DNA from: Deltaproteobacteria bacterium
Lineage (GTDB): Bacteria; Myxococcota_A; JAADFL01
NCBI GenBank assembly: GCA_013152945.1
Contig: JAADFL010000197.1
Span: 1 to 16,167 of the forward strand
Direction: 5' to 3'
Length of the DNA stretch: 16,167 bases
Shown here piece after piece: positions 7,910-15,861 of this stretch. Below the pieces are notes generated by a model. That model worked only from the letters and a program-made list of their open reading frames with translations, had not been told where the DNA came from and searched no databases. The translations under genes and the position numbers were made by a program. Positions within the stretch are counted from its first letter, which is position 1, and each line of letters begins with the position of its first letter.

Positions 7910-9568
7910 TCAGTTATCGATGTACGAGGCATCCCACCGGGCCGGGTCGGACACGATGTCGCAATCCACGAACCTGGCCCCGTTCTTTGCCTTCAGTGGC
8001 GACCAACAATATTCCAGTATTAGTGCCATGTCTTCGATTCTGGTCCAGCGCAGGTCCTGGCCGTTTTCATTGGCGCTGTCTCCGGGCCTATAGGAATATT
8101 TACCGTCCTTCAGCCCATCCTTCCATAGGTTCCAATTGGGCCAGTCCTTGAACCTTTCCACTCCATCGGTCCAGTTTTTTACTATCATCCTGGCTTCCAA
8201 AGAGGTCAGGGGAAGGCCGTAAGAGGCAGACCTTAGTGCCAGCAATGCAAGATCTCTTTCCCACTCGGATCTCGAAACCTTGAGCTTGTCATCCCTGGTG
8301 TTCGTGTATGTGTCCAGCCTTTCTATCATGCCCTCAAGAAGTTCCTTGGCAGCGTCAAAGTCCCTGTTTACCAGGGCATTAACAATATGGGCCAGGTGAA
8401 AGAACCTTACAATGGCATAGTTGTAATAATGTGTGCTGGTGGCAACGGTCTCGTACGAATTGATACCTCCTTTACCGCAATCGTTATCCAGCCCTTTGCC
8501 GTAACCGATGAGTGCGGAGGTCCGTTTGGCGTTGCACTCTGCATTCGGGACCAGGTCGTCCCACATGACAAAGCTGGCCAGGTCTCCGGCCTGCTTGTCC
8601 TTTTCCGCATCACCCGTGTATCCCGGTGTATAGGGTTTTCCATCTTTATCCTTTGTTCTTATCTTGTATCCACTGTCCACGATGTCTTTCGTAAAGAGCC
8701 GTAAATATTCCAGGGTTTCAGAGCAGGCAGCCCTGACATCTCCATCTGCAGATGTTTCTGCGGCATAGGTTATGGTTGGGACCGCCATGAAGATGTGAGG
8801 TACGTCATCTTTCGACCTGGTGTTGGTAACCCACACATCTCCCCAGTAAGGATTGTTCTTGTACTCGAACCTCGACGTATTCCAATGATCATACTCGGTA
8901 TGCCAGCCCGAATAGTCGATCTTGACCTTGTAGCCTTCCAGGGTGGTGTACTCCTGGTTGAAGGTCGCTACGTTTCTCGCCATCAAGTGTTTTAACGGAT
9001 CATTCTCGTCATAGACCATTCCCAGCATGGTCGAGGTTATGCCTTTGCAATATTCCTCACCAACCTTTGCCATATATGGATCACCCGTGAGCATGTACCC
9101 GGCGAGCGCAGATGCTAACACCCTTGGTGTCGGTATCATGATGTTGTGGCCGCCTCCGTCCGGATCGTAATGATAGAATCTTACCGTATCTCCCTCCCTG
9201 TACGCATCCACTCCGCTCCACCAGACCATGAAATCCCTCTTGCCTGTCGACTTGTCCACCCCATGGCTTATACGGAGCACCCACTTGAAGAAGCCTATTT
9301 TTTTCCAAAAAGCGGTTATCTCCTTCGTGAAATCCTCGACCTCCTGATCTGTCAACGGCTCTCCCACGTCTTTGCGCTCGATTTCGAAAGGCAAAGATGT
9401 TGGAAGCCCGGTGTCAGTATCGGTATCAGTGTCGGTATCGGTATCAGTGTCCATATCCGAGTCCGAACCGTTTTGGCCGCTCCTGGAACATCCGGCCGTC
9501 ATTGCAAGAATTGCAACGCATATCAGGCCATGAATCGGGATTGCTCGGAAAAAATTGTTTTTCATCAT
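7910..9568 (-). CDS. Thr-Asp-tethered lipoprotein of unknown function
   Basis: A 552-residue lipoprotein. AAGGAG lies 8-9 nt before the first of two adjacent ATG codons. Residues 1-27 form a lipoprotein signal ending in MTAGC, giving a lipidated Cys27. A tether follows with nine acidic dipeptides (DS, DM and seven DT), a linker style seen in deltaproteobacterial surface lipoproteins. The remaining 500 residues are rich in Trp, Tyr and predicted helices, with blocks such as GGGHNIMIPTPRVLASALAGY and WWSGVDAYREGD. The helical pairs recall alpha/alpha-toroid glycan-processing enzymes, but I recognise no catalytic motif and do not assign one. It lies 41 bp downstream of the S8 protease gene on the same strand, so the two are probably one transcript and may act together at the cell surface. 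Confidence 0.85.
   Translation of the reverse strand: MMKNNFFRAIPIHGLICVAILAMTAGCSRSGQNGSDSDMDTDTDTDTDTDTDTGLPTSLPFEIERKDVGEPLTDQEVEDFTKEITAFWKKIGFFKWVLRISHGVDKSTGKRDFMVWWSGVDAYREGDTVRFYHYDPDGGGHNIMIPTPRVLASALAGYMLTGDPYMAKVGEEYCKGITSTMLGMVYDENDPLKHLMARNVATFNQEYTTLEGYKVKIDYSGWHTEYDHWNTSRFEYKNNPYWGDVWVTNTRSKDDVPHIFMAVPTITYAAETSADGDVRAACSETLEYLRLFTKDIVDSGYKIRTKDKDGKPYTPGYTGDAEKDKQAGDLASFVMWDDLVPNAECNAKRTSALIGYGKGLDNDCGKGGINSYETVATSTHYYNYAIVRFFHLAHIVNALVNRDFDAAKELLEGMIERLDTYTNTRDDKLKVSRSEWERDLALLALRSASYGLPLTSLEARMIVKNWTDGVERFKDWPNWNLWKDGLKDGKYSYRPGDSANENGQDLRWTRIEDMALILEYCWSPLKAKNGARFVDCDIVSDPARWDASYIDN
9411..9464. repeat. Degenerate hexanucleotide array encoding the Asp-x tether
   Basis: Nine consecutive hexamers of the GTATCG/GTATCA/GTGTCG type encode, on the minus strand, the Asp-Thr dipeptides of the lipoprotein linker. 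Because the unit is six bases, slippage would lengthen or shorten the tether without breaking the frame. Third-position variation among units shows they are not freshly expanded. Confidence 0.85.
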
Positions 9569-9609
9569 ATTTTGGACTCCTTTATCTCAAATTCGCCCAA
9601 GCCGCTGAA

Positions 9610-11478
9610 TTATTTCCTGTGCCGTCTCATCCTGCGAGCCTTTGCGATTGCCCGCTTCTGGTTGATGATCACTCCATAAAACGGCTTTGCAATTTTGTCC
9701 CCGGTCTGAACGAGAATCCTCTTTATCTGTTCCGGAGTAAGCCGCGGGTTGACGGCAAGCATCTTGCCTGCGGTCTGGGCTGCATTAGGCGTTGCCATCG
9801 AGGTTCCTGACAAGGGAAGCCTGCTGCCGTCTGGAAGATAGCTCTCTGCAGCCACGCCGAGTTCGAACACCTTTACCAGGTCGTGATTGGAATTTGTGAA
9901 CGTAGCCCAGCGGCCGTATTTGTCTACCGCGCCGACCACTATCATGTTGGGTGCATCAATGCCGGCGGCAACTACATCGTATTCCTTCACGTCTTCATTA
10001 TCGTTGCCGGCGGCAATAAAGAACACTGTGTTCGGACAATGGCGAAACACGTAGTCCCAATACATCCAGCGAAAACGCTGTATCAGCTCGGCCCGCTCGT
10101 CAACCGCGGCCTCTGTCTTGTATTTTCCTGTTTCCTTGCGCAGCTCGGCTTTTACATAGTCCTTGGAAAAACCAAGGCTGGCGCTGACTATTCGTATCTT
10201 TTTCTTGTTGATAAAATCCGCTATGTCCCGTACGTTCTTGAACTCGGCTGCAAGCTCGGCATCGGTGGGACCACGTTCGTAGTACACGCGGTGTTCACCG
10301 GCCCATGCACTTCTAAACACTGCCAGTCTCGCATAAGGATTTCCCTCGGTTGCTAGGCCGGCACAGTGAGTTCCGTGTGCCCACTCCACTACCTCGTTCA
10401 GGCTGTCACGGAATTTTTTCTGCTTCTGCTTGTCCTTGATCGCCTGGATCGCGGCAAGCAATTCCTTGGCTGCCTGCGTTGTAACAAGCCCTGCCCGCAA
10501 ATCCATGAATCCCTGCAAGTACGGCTTGAAAGCCTTTAGTATCTCCGCCTTCGGTTTGTACAGCAATGCGGTATTCGGGGCATCACCGTCTGCAACCAGG
10601 CCGTGAATGTCGTCTACCTGGCCGTCCTTGTCATCGTCCTTTCCATCGGGCCGCTCTTTCTTGTTTGTGAACAGTTTGCCCTTGAACAATGATATCTGTA
10701 CGCCAAGGTCCCATATTGCCATGCGCACAGGTTTGCCATGCTTGTTTTTCAATGAGACATGGGCAAAGCTGTGGAGCTTGGGCTCGGGCTTTTTCTCGTT
10801 TTCATCGTGTACAGCGTCCACAATTTTTAAATAGAAGTCGCGGTACTTCAACATGGGCTCAAGCAGGTACTTGAGAACGAGCACACTCTGTGCTGAATCA
10901 GGAGATACCATGCTTTCCTTCACCAGATCGACACGTGATTCGATCTGTGCCGCATCTTTGAAAAAACGGTAAACCAGGGTCTGACCGTCGAACTGGTTTT
11001 TGGGCAATGCTGTAAAGGTTTTTCGTACTGCCTGTCGAGCGTCTTGTTCGTTGCCCGCCATTCGGCGCAAAGCCTCGGCAAGGTTACGGGCGCCGGCCCA
11101 GCTCAAGTTGCGATTCGATGCGCGCGCCCTGACCAACAGCACGGCATCCCGCGAAAGGGCAGGCTTGTCCTCAATGAGGTACAGGCTCGATAGTTTGAGC
11201 AGCTCTTCCGCAGCCTTGCCGGAAATCCACGGGATTGATTCAGGCTTCTTTGCATAAGACGGAAGCTTGGCCAAGTCGAGCCCCTTTGCGTACTTGGCGA
11301 GCTTTTTCTTGATGTCCTCGTGTACGAGCTTCAGCAGATCCTGCTTTGTTTTACCAGCCCAGGCAGGGTTGGCCGCTTTGGGTTTTGCCTGTGTAGAGGC
11401 ACTCGTACTCAAGGCAAAAACGAGGGCAAATGCTGTTGCAAGGGACCTCAAGATATTTCTTTGAAAATGAATATACAT
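9610..11478 (-). CDS. Subtilisin-like S8 serine protease, exported
   Basis: A 622-residue exported protease. An ATG nine codons upstream (11505) lacks a ribosome binding site, while GGGAG lies 6 nt before the ATG at 11478, so the shorter start is chosen. Residues 1 to about 31 form a signal peptide (cleavage after STQA). A helical region to about residue 245 may be a propeptide or binding domain. The catalytic triad is visible: Asp257 in AIWDLGV, His368 in HGTHCAG and Ser560 in GTSMATP, with oxyanion Asn492 in AAGND. The stretch DDDKDGQVDDIHG matches the subtilase segment that follows the catalytic Asp. About 65 residues, mostly helical, are inserted between it and HGTH. Asp is followed by Leu-Gly rather than Ser/Thr-Gly. 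The tail is very basic (RRMRRHRK). The tethered lipoprotein gene follows in the same operon. Confidence 0.93.
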   Translation of the reverse strand: MYIHFQRNILRSLATAFALVFALSTSASTQAKPKAANPAWAGKTKQDLLKLVHEDIKKKLAKYAKGLDLAKLPSYAKKPESIPWISGKAAEELLKLSSLYLIEDKPALSRDAVLLVRARASNRNLSWAGARNLAEALRRMAGNEQDARQAVRKTFTALPKNQFDGQTLVYRFFKDAAQIESRVDLVKESMVSPDSAQSVLVLKYLLEPMLKYRDFYLKIVDAVHDENEKKPEPKLHSFAHVSLKNKHGKPVRMAIWDLGVQISLFKGKLFTNKKERPDGKDDDKDGQVDDIHGLVADGDAPNTALLYKPKAEILKAFKPYLQGFMDLRAGLVTTQAAKELLAAIQAIKDKQKQKKFRDSLNEVVEWAHGTHCAGLATEGNPYARLAVFRSAWAGEHRVYYERGPTDAELAAEFKNVRDIADFINKKKIRIVSASLGFSKDYVKAELRKETGKYKTEAAVDERAELIQRFRWMYWDYVFRHCPNTVFFIAAGNDNEDVKEYDVVAAGIDAPNMIVVGAVDKYGRWATFTNSNHDLVKVFELGVAAESYLPDGSRLPLSGTSMATPNAAQTAGKMLAVNPRLTPEQIKRILVQTGDKIAKPFYGVIINQKRAIAKARRMRRHRK

Positions 11479-11484
11479 TCTCTG

Positions 11485-11489
11485 CTCCC
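11485..11489 (-). promoter_or_regulatory. Ribosome binding site deciding the protease start
   Basis: GGGAG on the minus strand, 6 nt before the ATG at 11478. The alternative ATG at 11505 is preceded only by T-rich sequence. Confidence 0.65.
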
Positions 11490-11521
11490 TTCTGCTTTGG
11501 TTCATAAAAAGTGGCGATTAG

Positions 11522-11549
11522 TGTATATCACCCGGAAAGATCCTGTAAA
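11522..11549 (-). promoter_or_regulatory. Promoter of the protease-lipoprotein operon
   Basis: On the minus strand TTTACA (complement of 11544-11549) and TATACA (complement of 11522-11527) are separated by 16 bp, with an extended TGA before the -10. Transcription would start near 11515, about 37 nt before the protease ATG. Confidence 0.55.
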
Positions 11550-11723
11550 CATGTAATCGTACTATCGAGCTTTTGGGCCGTTCTAACCGTGGCCGTTTTC
11601 TGTGTAACCGGGGACAATGCGGCGGAAAGGATATGCACGAAAAAGGGAGGCAGACAAGAGCTTTAAGCGGCTTTCCTTTCGTCGTGTTCAACCTTTGGTT
11701 TTTTAACCCCGCCCTCACGGGTG

Positions 11724-11732
11724 TGGTATAAC
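11724..11732 (+). promoter_or_regulatory. Candidate extended -10 promoter of mfd
   Basis: TGGTATAAC fits an extended -10 (TGn followed by TATAAC). The -35 region is poor, as is allowed for extended -10 promoters. The resulting leader would be about 65 nt. Confidence 0.4.
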
Positions 11733-11801
11733 TGGGAATCAAAACAATTATCAGGATTGACAAACATTGTTTTCGCCTGTCAAAACTATAAGGATGCCAT
11801 G

Positions 11802-14800
11802 ATGCGGATAGAACCTGCAGACAAAATAGTACGTATTCTCGACGAGGGGGCAAGAAGAATCGTACTCAAGGGAGGTGCGGCCAGGTGTGCATCTTTTCTG
11901 GTTGCCGGCATCTTGTCGAAGTCCGGGAAAAAGGTCGTATTGGTGGCGCCGGACAGTGAATCAGCGGGGAAGATGGCGGACGACCTGTCATTTCTGTTGA
12001 ATTTTCAAGACCAGGGATTGGCTGTTGAAATACTGGAGGGAGATCCGAGTCCATATTCTGCAGCGGGTCCTGACAGGTTCCTGTCTTCAAGCAGGCTGGC
12101 TGCGATGGCAGGGCTGGTTCAACAAGACAGTCCCCTTGTCGTTGTAACGGATCCTCCAGGTCTGGCCAGGGCTACTGTTCCAAGGAAAATTTTTGAAGAA
12201 GCATGTTTCGTAATAGATCAGGGCATGGCTCTGGAACCGGGAGAGCTTGCGGCAAGACTGGTGTCCCTGGGATACGTAAGGACTCCATTGGTTGCAGAGC
12301 ATGGTGATTTCTCGCCCAGGGGCTCGATATTCGATATCTTCTGCCCCTTCTATCAGTATCCCATCCGGTTCGAGCTGGATTTTGACCAGGTGCAGTCCAT
12401 TCGTTTTTTCGAGCCCGAAACCCAAAGATCGAGGAAACAATCCTTGAAGAGCGTTTACATTTGCCCGGCTCGTGAAATATTGGGGCGCAGCTTGGATTTC
12501 CGGTCCGCATCGAAAGAGATAATAGACCTTGGTGATGACCTGGTTGTCCCTTCAAGCAAGGTAAAGGCCCTGGCCGATGCCGTGGCCGGGGATTTGGCGA
12601 GTTTGGACATGGAATGCCTGCTGCCCGCTTTTTATCCGAGGCCCGGACATGTGGTGGACTATGTATCGGACCATGCATTGATCATATTGGTCGATCCACT
12701 GGAGATCGAAAGGGAGATGAAGGAACGAAGGCAAAAACTGAATCGTGCCTATGAGCGCCGGGTATTGTCAAGGGACATAGTATATCCACCTGAAAGGCTG
12801 GAGCTGGACTGGCCGGCGCTGGCCTCTAAAATTGAAGAAAAAAAGAGCATAGTTGTTCAAGAATTAAGTGTGGAGGATGACGTCGGCGCGGATACGGTCG
12901 TCCTCGAATGGGATGCTTCATTTCCTTTTGATATCGGGCGCGGGGCAGCGGGTTCTTCAAGTCGGAAAGAAGGATTGGGGTACGAACGTTTGGACCTGCT
13001 GTCAGAGGAGATATCTTCATTTGCCTCGACCGGGGGATCGATACTGATCGTCTGTAATAGTGAGACGCGGGCCGAGGTTGTTCGAAAAGCATTATCCGAC
13101 AGGAACATCAGTGCCCGAGTCGTGTTCAAGATGGCAGGGCGCGGCACAGGATCACGAGACCTGGAACAAGGTGTAACCGTTACATGGGGAAGACTTTCCA
13201 CAGGGTGCAGGTCATTGCAGTCAAGGCTGTGGGTGATGACTGAAGAAGACCTCCTGGGAATCAAGTCTCCTGCGAGACCGGCCCGGACCAGGATGAAGAA
13301 GATAATGGATTCTGTTTCCATAAGGTCATTCAAGGAACTGAAGCCCGGCGACTTGGTCGTGCACGTAGACTTCGGTATTGCGGAGTACAAGGGCCTACAA
13401 AGGGTGGAAACCGATGGACTGGCAAATGATTTCTTGAGGCTCGAGTTTGCAGGGAAAGATGTGCTTTTCCTCCCGGTCCATGCAATGCAGAGGATACAGC
13501 GTTATGTAGGTTCCGCCGGAAAGGGTCCGGCACTGAGCAGGCTCGGCGGAACCGGGTGGGCAAGGACAAAGGCCAGAGTGGAGGCCGCGGTCAGAGAATT
13601 GGCCCGGGAGCTTCTCGCCGTGCAGGCTGCACGAAAGGCAATGCCTGGAACAGCCTTTCCACCGCAGGACTATTTCATATCCGAACTCGAGGCAACTTTT
13701 GGGTTCGAGGAGACGGAAGATCAGGCAAGGGCCATCGAGGAGACATTAAGGGACATGAGGGCCAAGACGCCCATGGACAGGGTGATTTGCGGTGATGTCG
13801 GCTTCGGCAAAACCGAAGTGGCCATGCGTGCGGCTTTCCAGGCGGTGCTGGGAGGCAAGCAGGTGGCCTTGCTGGCCCCGACAACCATTTTGGCCCAGCA
13901 GCACGGAATCAATTTCAGGGAGAGGTTCAAGGCCTTTCCGGTCAACATCGAGGTGTTGTCCAGGTTCAGGAGCAGGGAAGAACAAAAAAAGATACTGGAA
14001 AGGACGGCCGATGGAAATGTGGACATTCTCATAGGAACGCACAGGCTTCTTTCAAAGGATGTGGTGTTCAAGGACCTTGGATTGCTGATAGTTGACGAAG
14101 AGCATCGTTTCGGGGTCAATCACAAGGAAGTGCTCAAGAAAAAGAGAACCCAGGTGGACGTGCTGACCCTGACCGCAACGCCTATTCCAAGAACCCTGTA
14201 CATGGGCCTTTCAGGTTTGAGGGATCTTTCGATTATAGCCACGCCGCCTGCAGATAGATTGTCCCTGAAGACCGTTGTCATGCGCTTTGACGAGCAAGCT
14301 GTACGGGACGCTATCCTGGCCGAGCTTAACAGGGGAGGGCAGGTCTTTTTTGTCCATAACAGGGTTAAGAGCCTGGCGGCTGTTGCAAGGATGGTTCAAA
14401 CCCTGGTGCCGGAGGCCAGGGTGGCCATGGCTCATGGACAGATGAGTGAGAGAACACTGGAAAAGGTGATGCTCGATTTTCTGGCCCAAAAATTCGATGT
14501 GCTGGTGAGCACGGCCATTATAGAGTCCGGGCTGGATATTCCAAGTGTCAACACCATGATAATAAACCGGGCCGATCTTTTCGGCTTGTCTCAGCTTTAC
14601 CAGATCAGGGGTAGAATAGGCCGGGGAAGGCTCAGGGGATATTGCTATTTAATGATCCCTCCGGCAGCCATATTGACGCGTGAGGCGGAGGAGAGGCTTG
14701 CCGTGCTTCAACGTTTCAGTGACTTGGGCTCCGGATTACAGATTGCCATGCACGACTTGGAGTCCCGGGGCGCAGGCAATATCCTTGGACACGAGCAGTC

Positions 14801-15344
14801 AGGGCATGTATCCAGCGTAGGACTGGATCTGTACTCGCAGATGCTTGAACAGGCTGTCTGCGAGCTCGATGGCCGGCAGGTGGAAGAAAAGGCGGACCCG
14901 GATATTTCTTTGCCTGTCAGCGCAATAATCCCGGATGACTATATCCAGGATACAGGTTCCAGGCTTGAGATATACAAGAGATTGGCAAAGGCGGAAAGCA
15001 AGGATGACCTGCTCGATTTGAAATCAGAACTAAAGGACAGGTTCGGGCCTGTCCCAAAGTCAATAGATATACTAATCGAAGTAATGGAGATACGGCAGGC
15101 CCTTCAGGAGATAAGAGCCAAGGGACTGAAGGTGGGTCGCGGGTTCGTTGCAGTAAATCTTGGAGATAGAGCAAGGATCGATGCTCAGGAACTTGTAGTC
15201 ATGTTGTCCAGATCGATAAAGGCATACACCCTTGCACCGGACCACACCTTGAGGAGGCCTCTCACTTTCAAGGAAAGAAAGGACCCTATTTTCGCCGCAA
15301 AGAACATTCTCCTGGAGTTGGAACAGTGCCGGGTTCGCGCTTGA
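11802..15344 (+). CDS. mfd: Transcription-repair coupling factor Mfd
   Basis: A 1180-residue ATP-dependent translocase that removes RNA polymerase stalled at DNA lesions and recruits UvrA to the site, in the cytoplasm. The frame is open further upstream, but AAGGA lies 7 nt before ATG 11802 (ATG 11799 is an alternative), and the N-terminus and length (about 1150-1180) then fit the family. Domains in order: UvrB-like region (residues 1 to about 330, with HGDFSPRGSIFDIF); RNA-polymerase interaction domain (about 510-600, PGDLVVHVDFGIAEYKG); superfamily 2 helicase core with Walker A GDVGFGKTE (Lys670), DEEH (765-768), TATPIPRTLYMG, and motif VI QIRGRIGRG near 936; C-terminal TRCF domain (about 1035-1130, DDYIQDTGSRLEIYKRL). 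All key motifs are intact. Confidence 0.98.
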   Translation: MRIEPADKIVRILDEGARRIVLKGGAARCASFLVAGILSKSGKKVVLVAPDSESAGKMADDLSFLLNFQDQGLAVEILEGDPSPYSAAGPDRFLSSSRLAAMAGLVQQDSPLVVVTDPPGLARATVPRKIFEEACFVIDQGMALEPGELAARLVSLGYVRTPLVAEHGDFSPRGSIFDIFCPFYQYPIRFELDFDQVQSIRFFEPETQRSRKQSLKSVYICPAREILGRSLDFRSASKEIIDLGDDLVVPSSKVKALADAVAGDLASLDMECLLPAFYPRPGHVVDYVSDHALIILVDPLEIEREMKERRQKLNRAYERRVLSRDIVYPPERLELDWPALASKIEEKKSIVVQELSVEDDVGADTVVLEWDASFPFDIGRGAAGSSSRKEGLGYERLDLLSEEISSFASTGGSILIVCNSETRAEVVRKALSDRNISARVVFKMAGRGTGSRDLEQGVTVTWGRLSTGCRSLQSRLWVMTEEDLLGIKSPARPARTRMKKIMDSVSIRSFKELKPGDLVVHVDFGIAEYKGLQRVETDGLANDFLRLEFAGKDVLFLPVHAMQRIQRYVGSAGKGPALSRLGGTGWARTKARVEAAVRELARELLAVQAARKAMPGTAFPPQDYFISELEATFGFEETEDQARAIEETLRDMRAKTPMDRVICGDVGFGKTEVAMRAAFQAVLGGKQVALLAPTTILAQQHGINFRERFKAFPVNIEVLSRFRSREEQKKILERTADGNVDILIGTHRLLSKDVVFKDLGLLIVDEEHRFGVNHKEVLKKKRTQVDVLTLTATPIPRTLYMGLSGLRDLSIIATPPADRLSLKTVVMRFDEQAVRDAILAELNRGGQVFFVHNRVKSLAAVARMVQTLVPEARVAMAHGQMSERTLEKVMLDFLAQKFDVLVSTAIIESGLDIPSVNTMIINRADLFGLSQLYQIRGRIGRGRLRGYCYLMIPPAAILTREAEERLAVLQRFSDLGSGLQIAMHDLESRGAGNILGHEQSGHVSSVGLDLYSQMLEQAVCELDGRQVEEKADPDISLPVSAIIPDDYIQDTGSRLEIYKRLAKAESKDDLLDLKSELKDRFGPVPKSIDILIEVMEIRQALQEIRAKGLKVGRGFVAVNLGDRARIDAQELVVMLSRSIKAYTLAPDHTLRRPLTFKERKDPIFAAKNILLELEQCRVRA

Positions 15345-15368
15345 CACGCCATGGTCCCGGTGTATAGT
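15341..15368 (+). promoter_or_regulatory. Strong promoter overlapping the mfd stop codon
   Basis: TTGACA (15341-15346) and TATAGT (15363-15368) are separated by 16 bp. The -35 contains the mfd stop TGA (15342-15344). This gives the cysteine-rich gene its own transcript with a leader of about 60 nt. Confidence 0.6.
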
Positions 15369-15400
15369 TCTTTCTATGTTTTCCTTGTGTATCGTTTTGT

Positions 15401-15420
15401 TTCCGGGATTTTCCGGGATT
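15401..15420 (+). repeat. Perfect 10-bp tandem repeat in the leader
   Basis: TTCCGGGATT occurs twice without a gap between the promoter (15341-15368) and the ribosome binding site (AAAGGA, 15425-15430) of the cysteine-rich gene. Two copies one helical turn apart could be a protein-binding site, or an RNA element in the leader. No regulator is evident nearby. Confidence 0.6.
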
Positions 15421-15437
15421 GGTGAAAGGACAAAACC

Positions 15438-15743
15438 ATGATTTTTAAGAAGGCATTAATGATTCTGGCCGCGCTTTTGTTCACCTTGTCTTTCGGCGTT
15501 TCAACGTCCATGGCAAAGGACTATGGCAAGTGCAGCTTCAACTCCGACTGCCATAAGGGAGTCAAGTGCAACAGCGGGCATTGTGCCGATTCAGCAGGTA
15601 GCAAGTGCAGTTTCGATTCCGATTGCGGCGGCCATGGCGCTAAGTGCAACAGCGGCAAGTGCTCAAATGCACCGGACGGCAAATGCCATTTCGATTCGGA
15701 ATGTCCGGGAGGCAAGTGCTCTTCAGGAAAGTGCAAGTTTTAA
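15438..15743 (+). CDS. Small secreted cysteine-repeat protein
   Basis: A 101-residue protein whose family I do not recognise. AAAGGA lies 7 nt before the ATG. Residues 1-26 form a clear signal peptide cleaved after STSMA. The 75-residue mature part is three tandem repeats of the form KC-x5-C-x4-6-C-x4-C (first: KCSFNSDC...CNSGHC), giving twelve cysteines and almost no hydrophobic core. Such spacing suggests a disulfide-stapled extracellular module; it recalls Dickkopf-type and other small cysteine-rich folds, but only loosely. Repeats differ at the DNA level, so they are old and kept by selection. It has its own strong promoter immediately after mfd. Structural, metal-binding or antimicrobial roles are all possible and none can be shown from sequence. 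Confidence 0.85.
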   Translation: MIFKKALMILAALLFTLSFGVSTSMAKDYGKCSFNSDCHKGVKCNSGHCADSAGSKCSFDSDCGGHGAKCNSGKCSNAPDGKCHFDSECPGGKCSSGKCKF

Positions 15744-15806
15744 TTGATGCCGATGAACTGATAAGCTGATAAGTTATCACAATTTAATGGAATCCATCGC
15801 CGGGAG

Positions 15807-15820
15807 TGATATAATATAAT
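15807..15820 (+). promoter_or_regulatory. Candidate promoter of the right-edge gene
   Basis: TGATATAAT (15807-15815) is an extended -10 with a perfect TATAAT. A second overlapping TATAAT occupies 15815-15820. The matching -35 (ATGGAA, 15787-15792) is weak. The leader would be about 40 nt. Confidence 0.45.
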
Positions 15821-15850
15821 TTAAATTACTTGATGCCCTGGGCATTGTAT

Positions 15851-15856
15851 GGGGAG
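15851..15856 (+). promoter_or_regulatory. Ribosome binding site for a TTG start
   Basis: GGGGAG lies 5 nt before the TTG at 15862. No in-frame ATG exists upstream before a TAA near 15818-15820, and the in-frame GTG (15856) overlaps this site. Confidence 0.5.
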
Positions 15857-15861
15857 TGGAC

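Larger units (their letters stand above)
11479..11801. other. Divergent intergenic region between protease and mfd
   Basis: A 323-bp gap with promoter candidates pointing both ways (listed separately). The middle, about 11560-11700, has no recognisable gene. It contains GAAAGGA and a distant inverted TCCTTTC, and a short AACC/GGTT/AACC palindromic run near 11691-11710. None of these is strong enough to call an operator or terminator. Confidence 0.5.

Noticed and set aside
9146-9679. 177-codon plus-strand open frame opposite the lipoprotein gene
   Set aside because: It overlaps the start of a well-supported minus-strand gene with signal peptide and tether, and its own product has no coherent features.
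11757-11762. TTGACA as the -35 of mfd
   Set aside because: At 16-17 bp downstream there is no acceptable -10 (TCAAAA), and the TATAAG at 11787 is 24 bp away and overlaps the ribosome binding site region.
15755-15780. TGATAA...TTATCA palindrome after the cysteine-rich gene as a terminator
   Set aside because: The stem is short, AT-rich and not followed by a T run, so it does not qualify as an intrinsic terminator.
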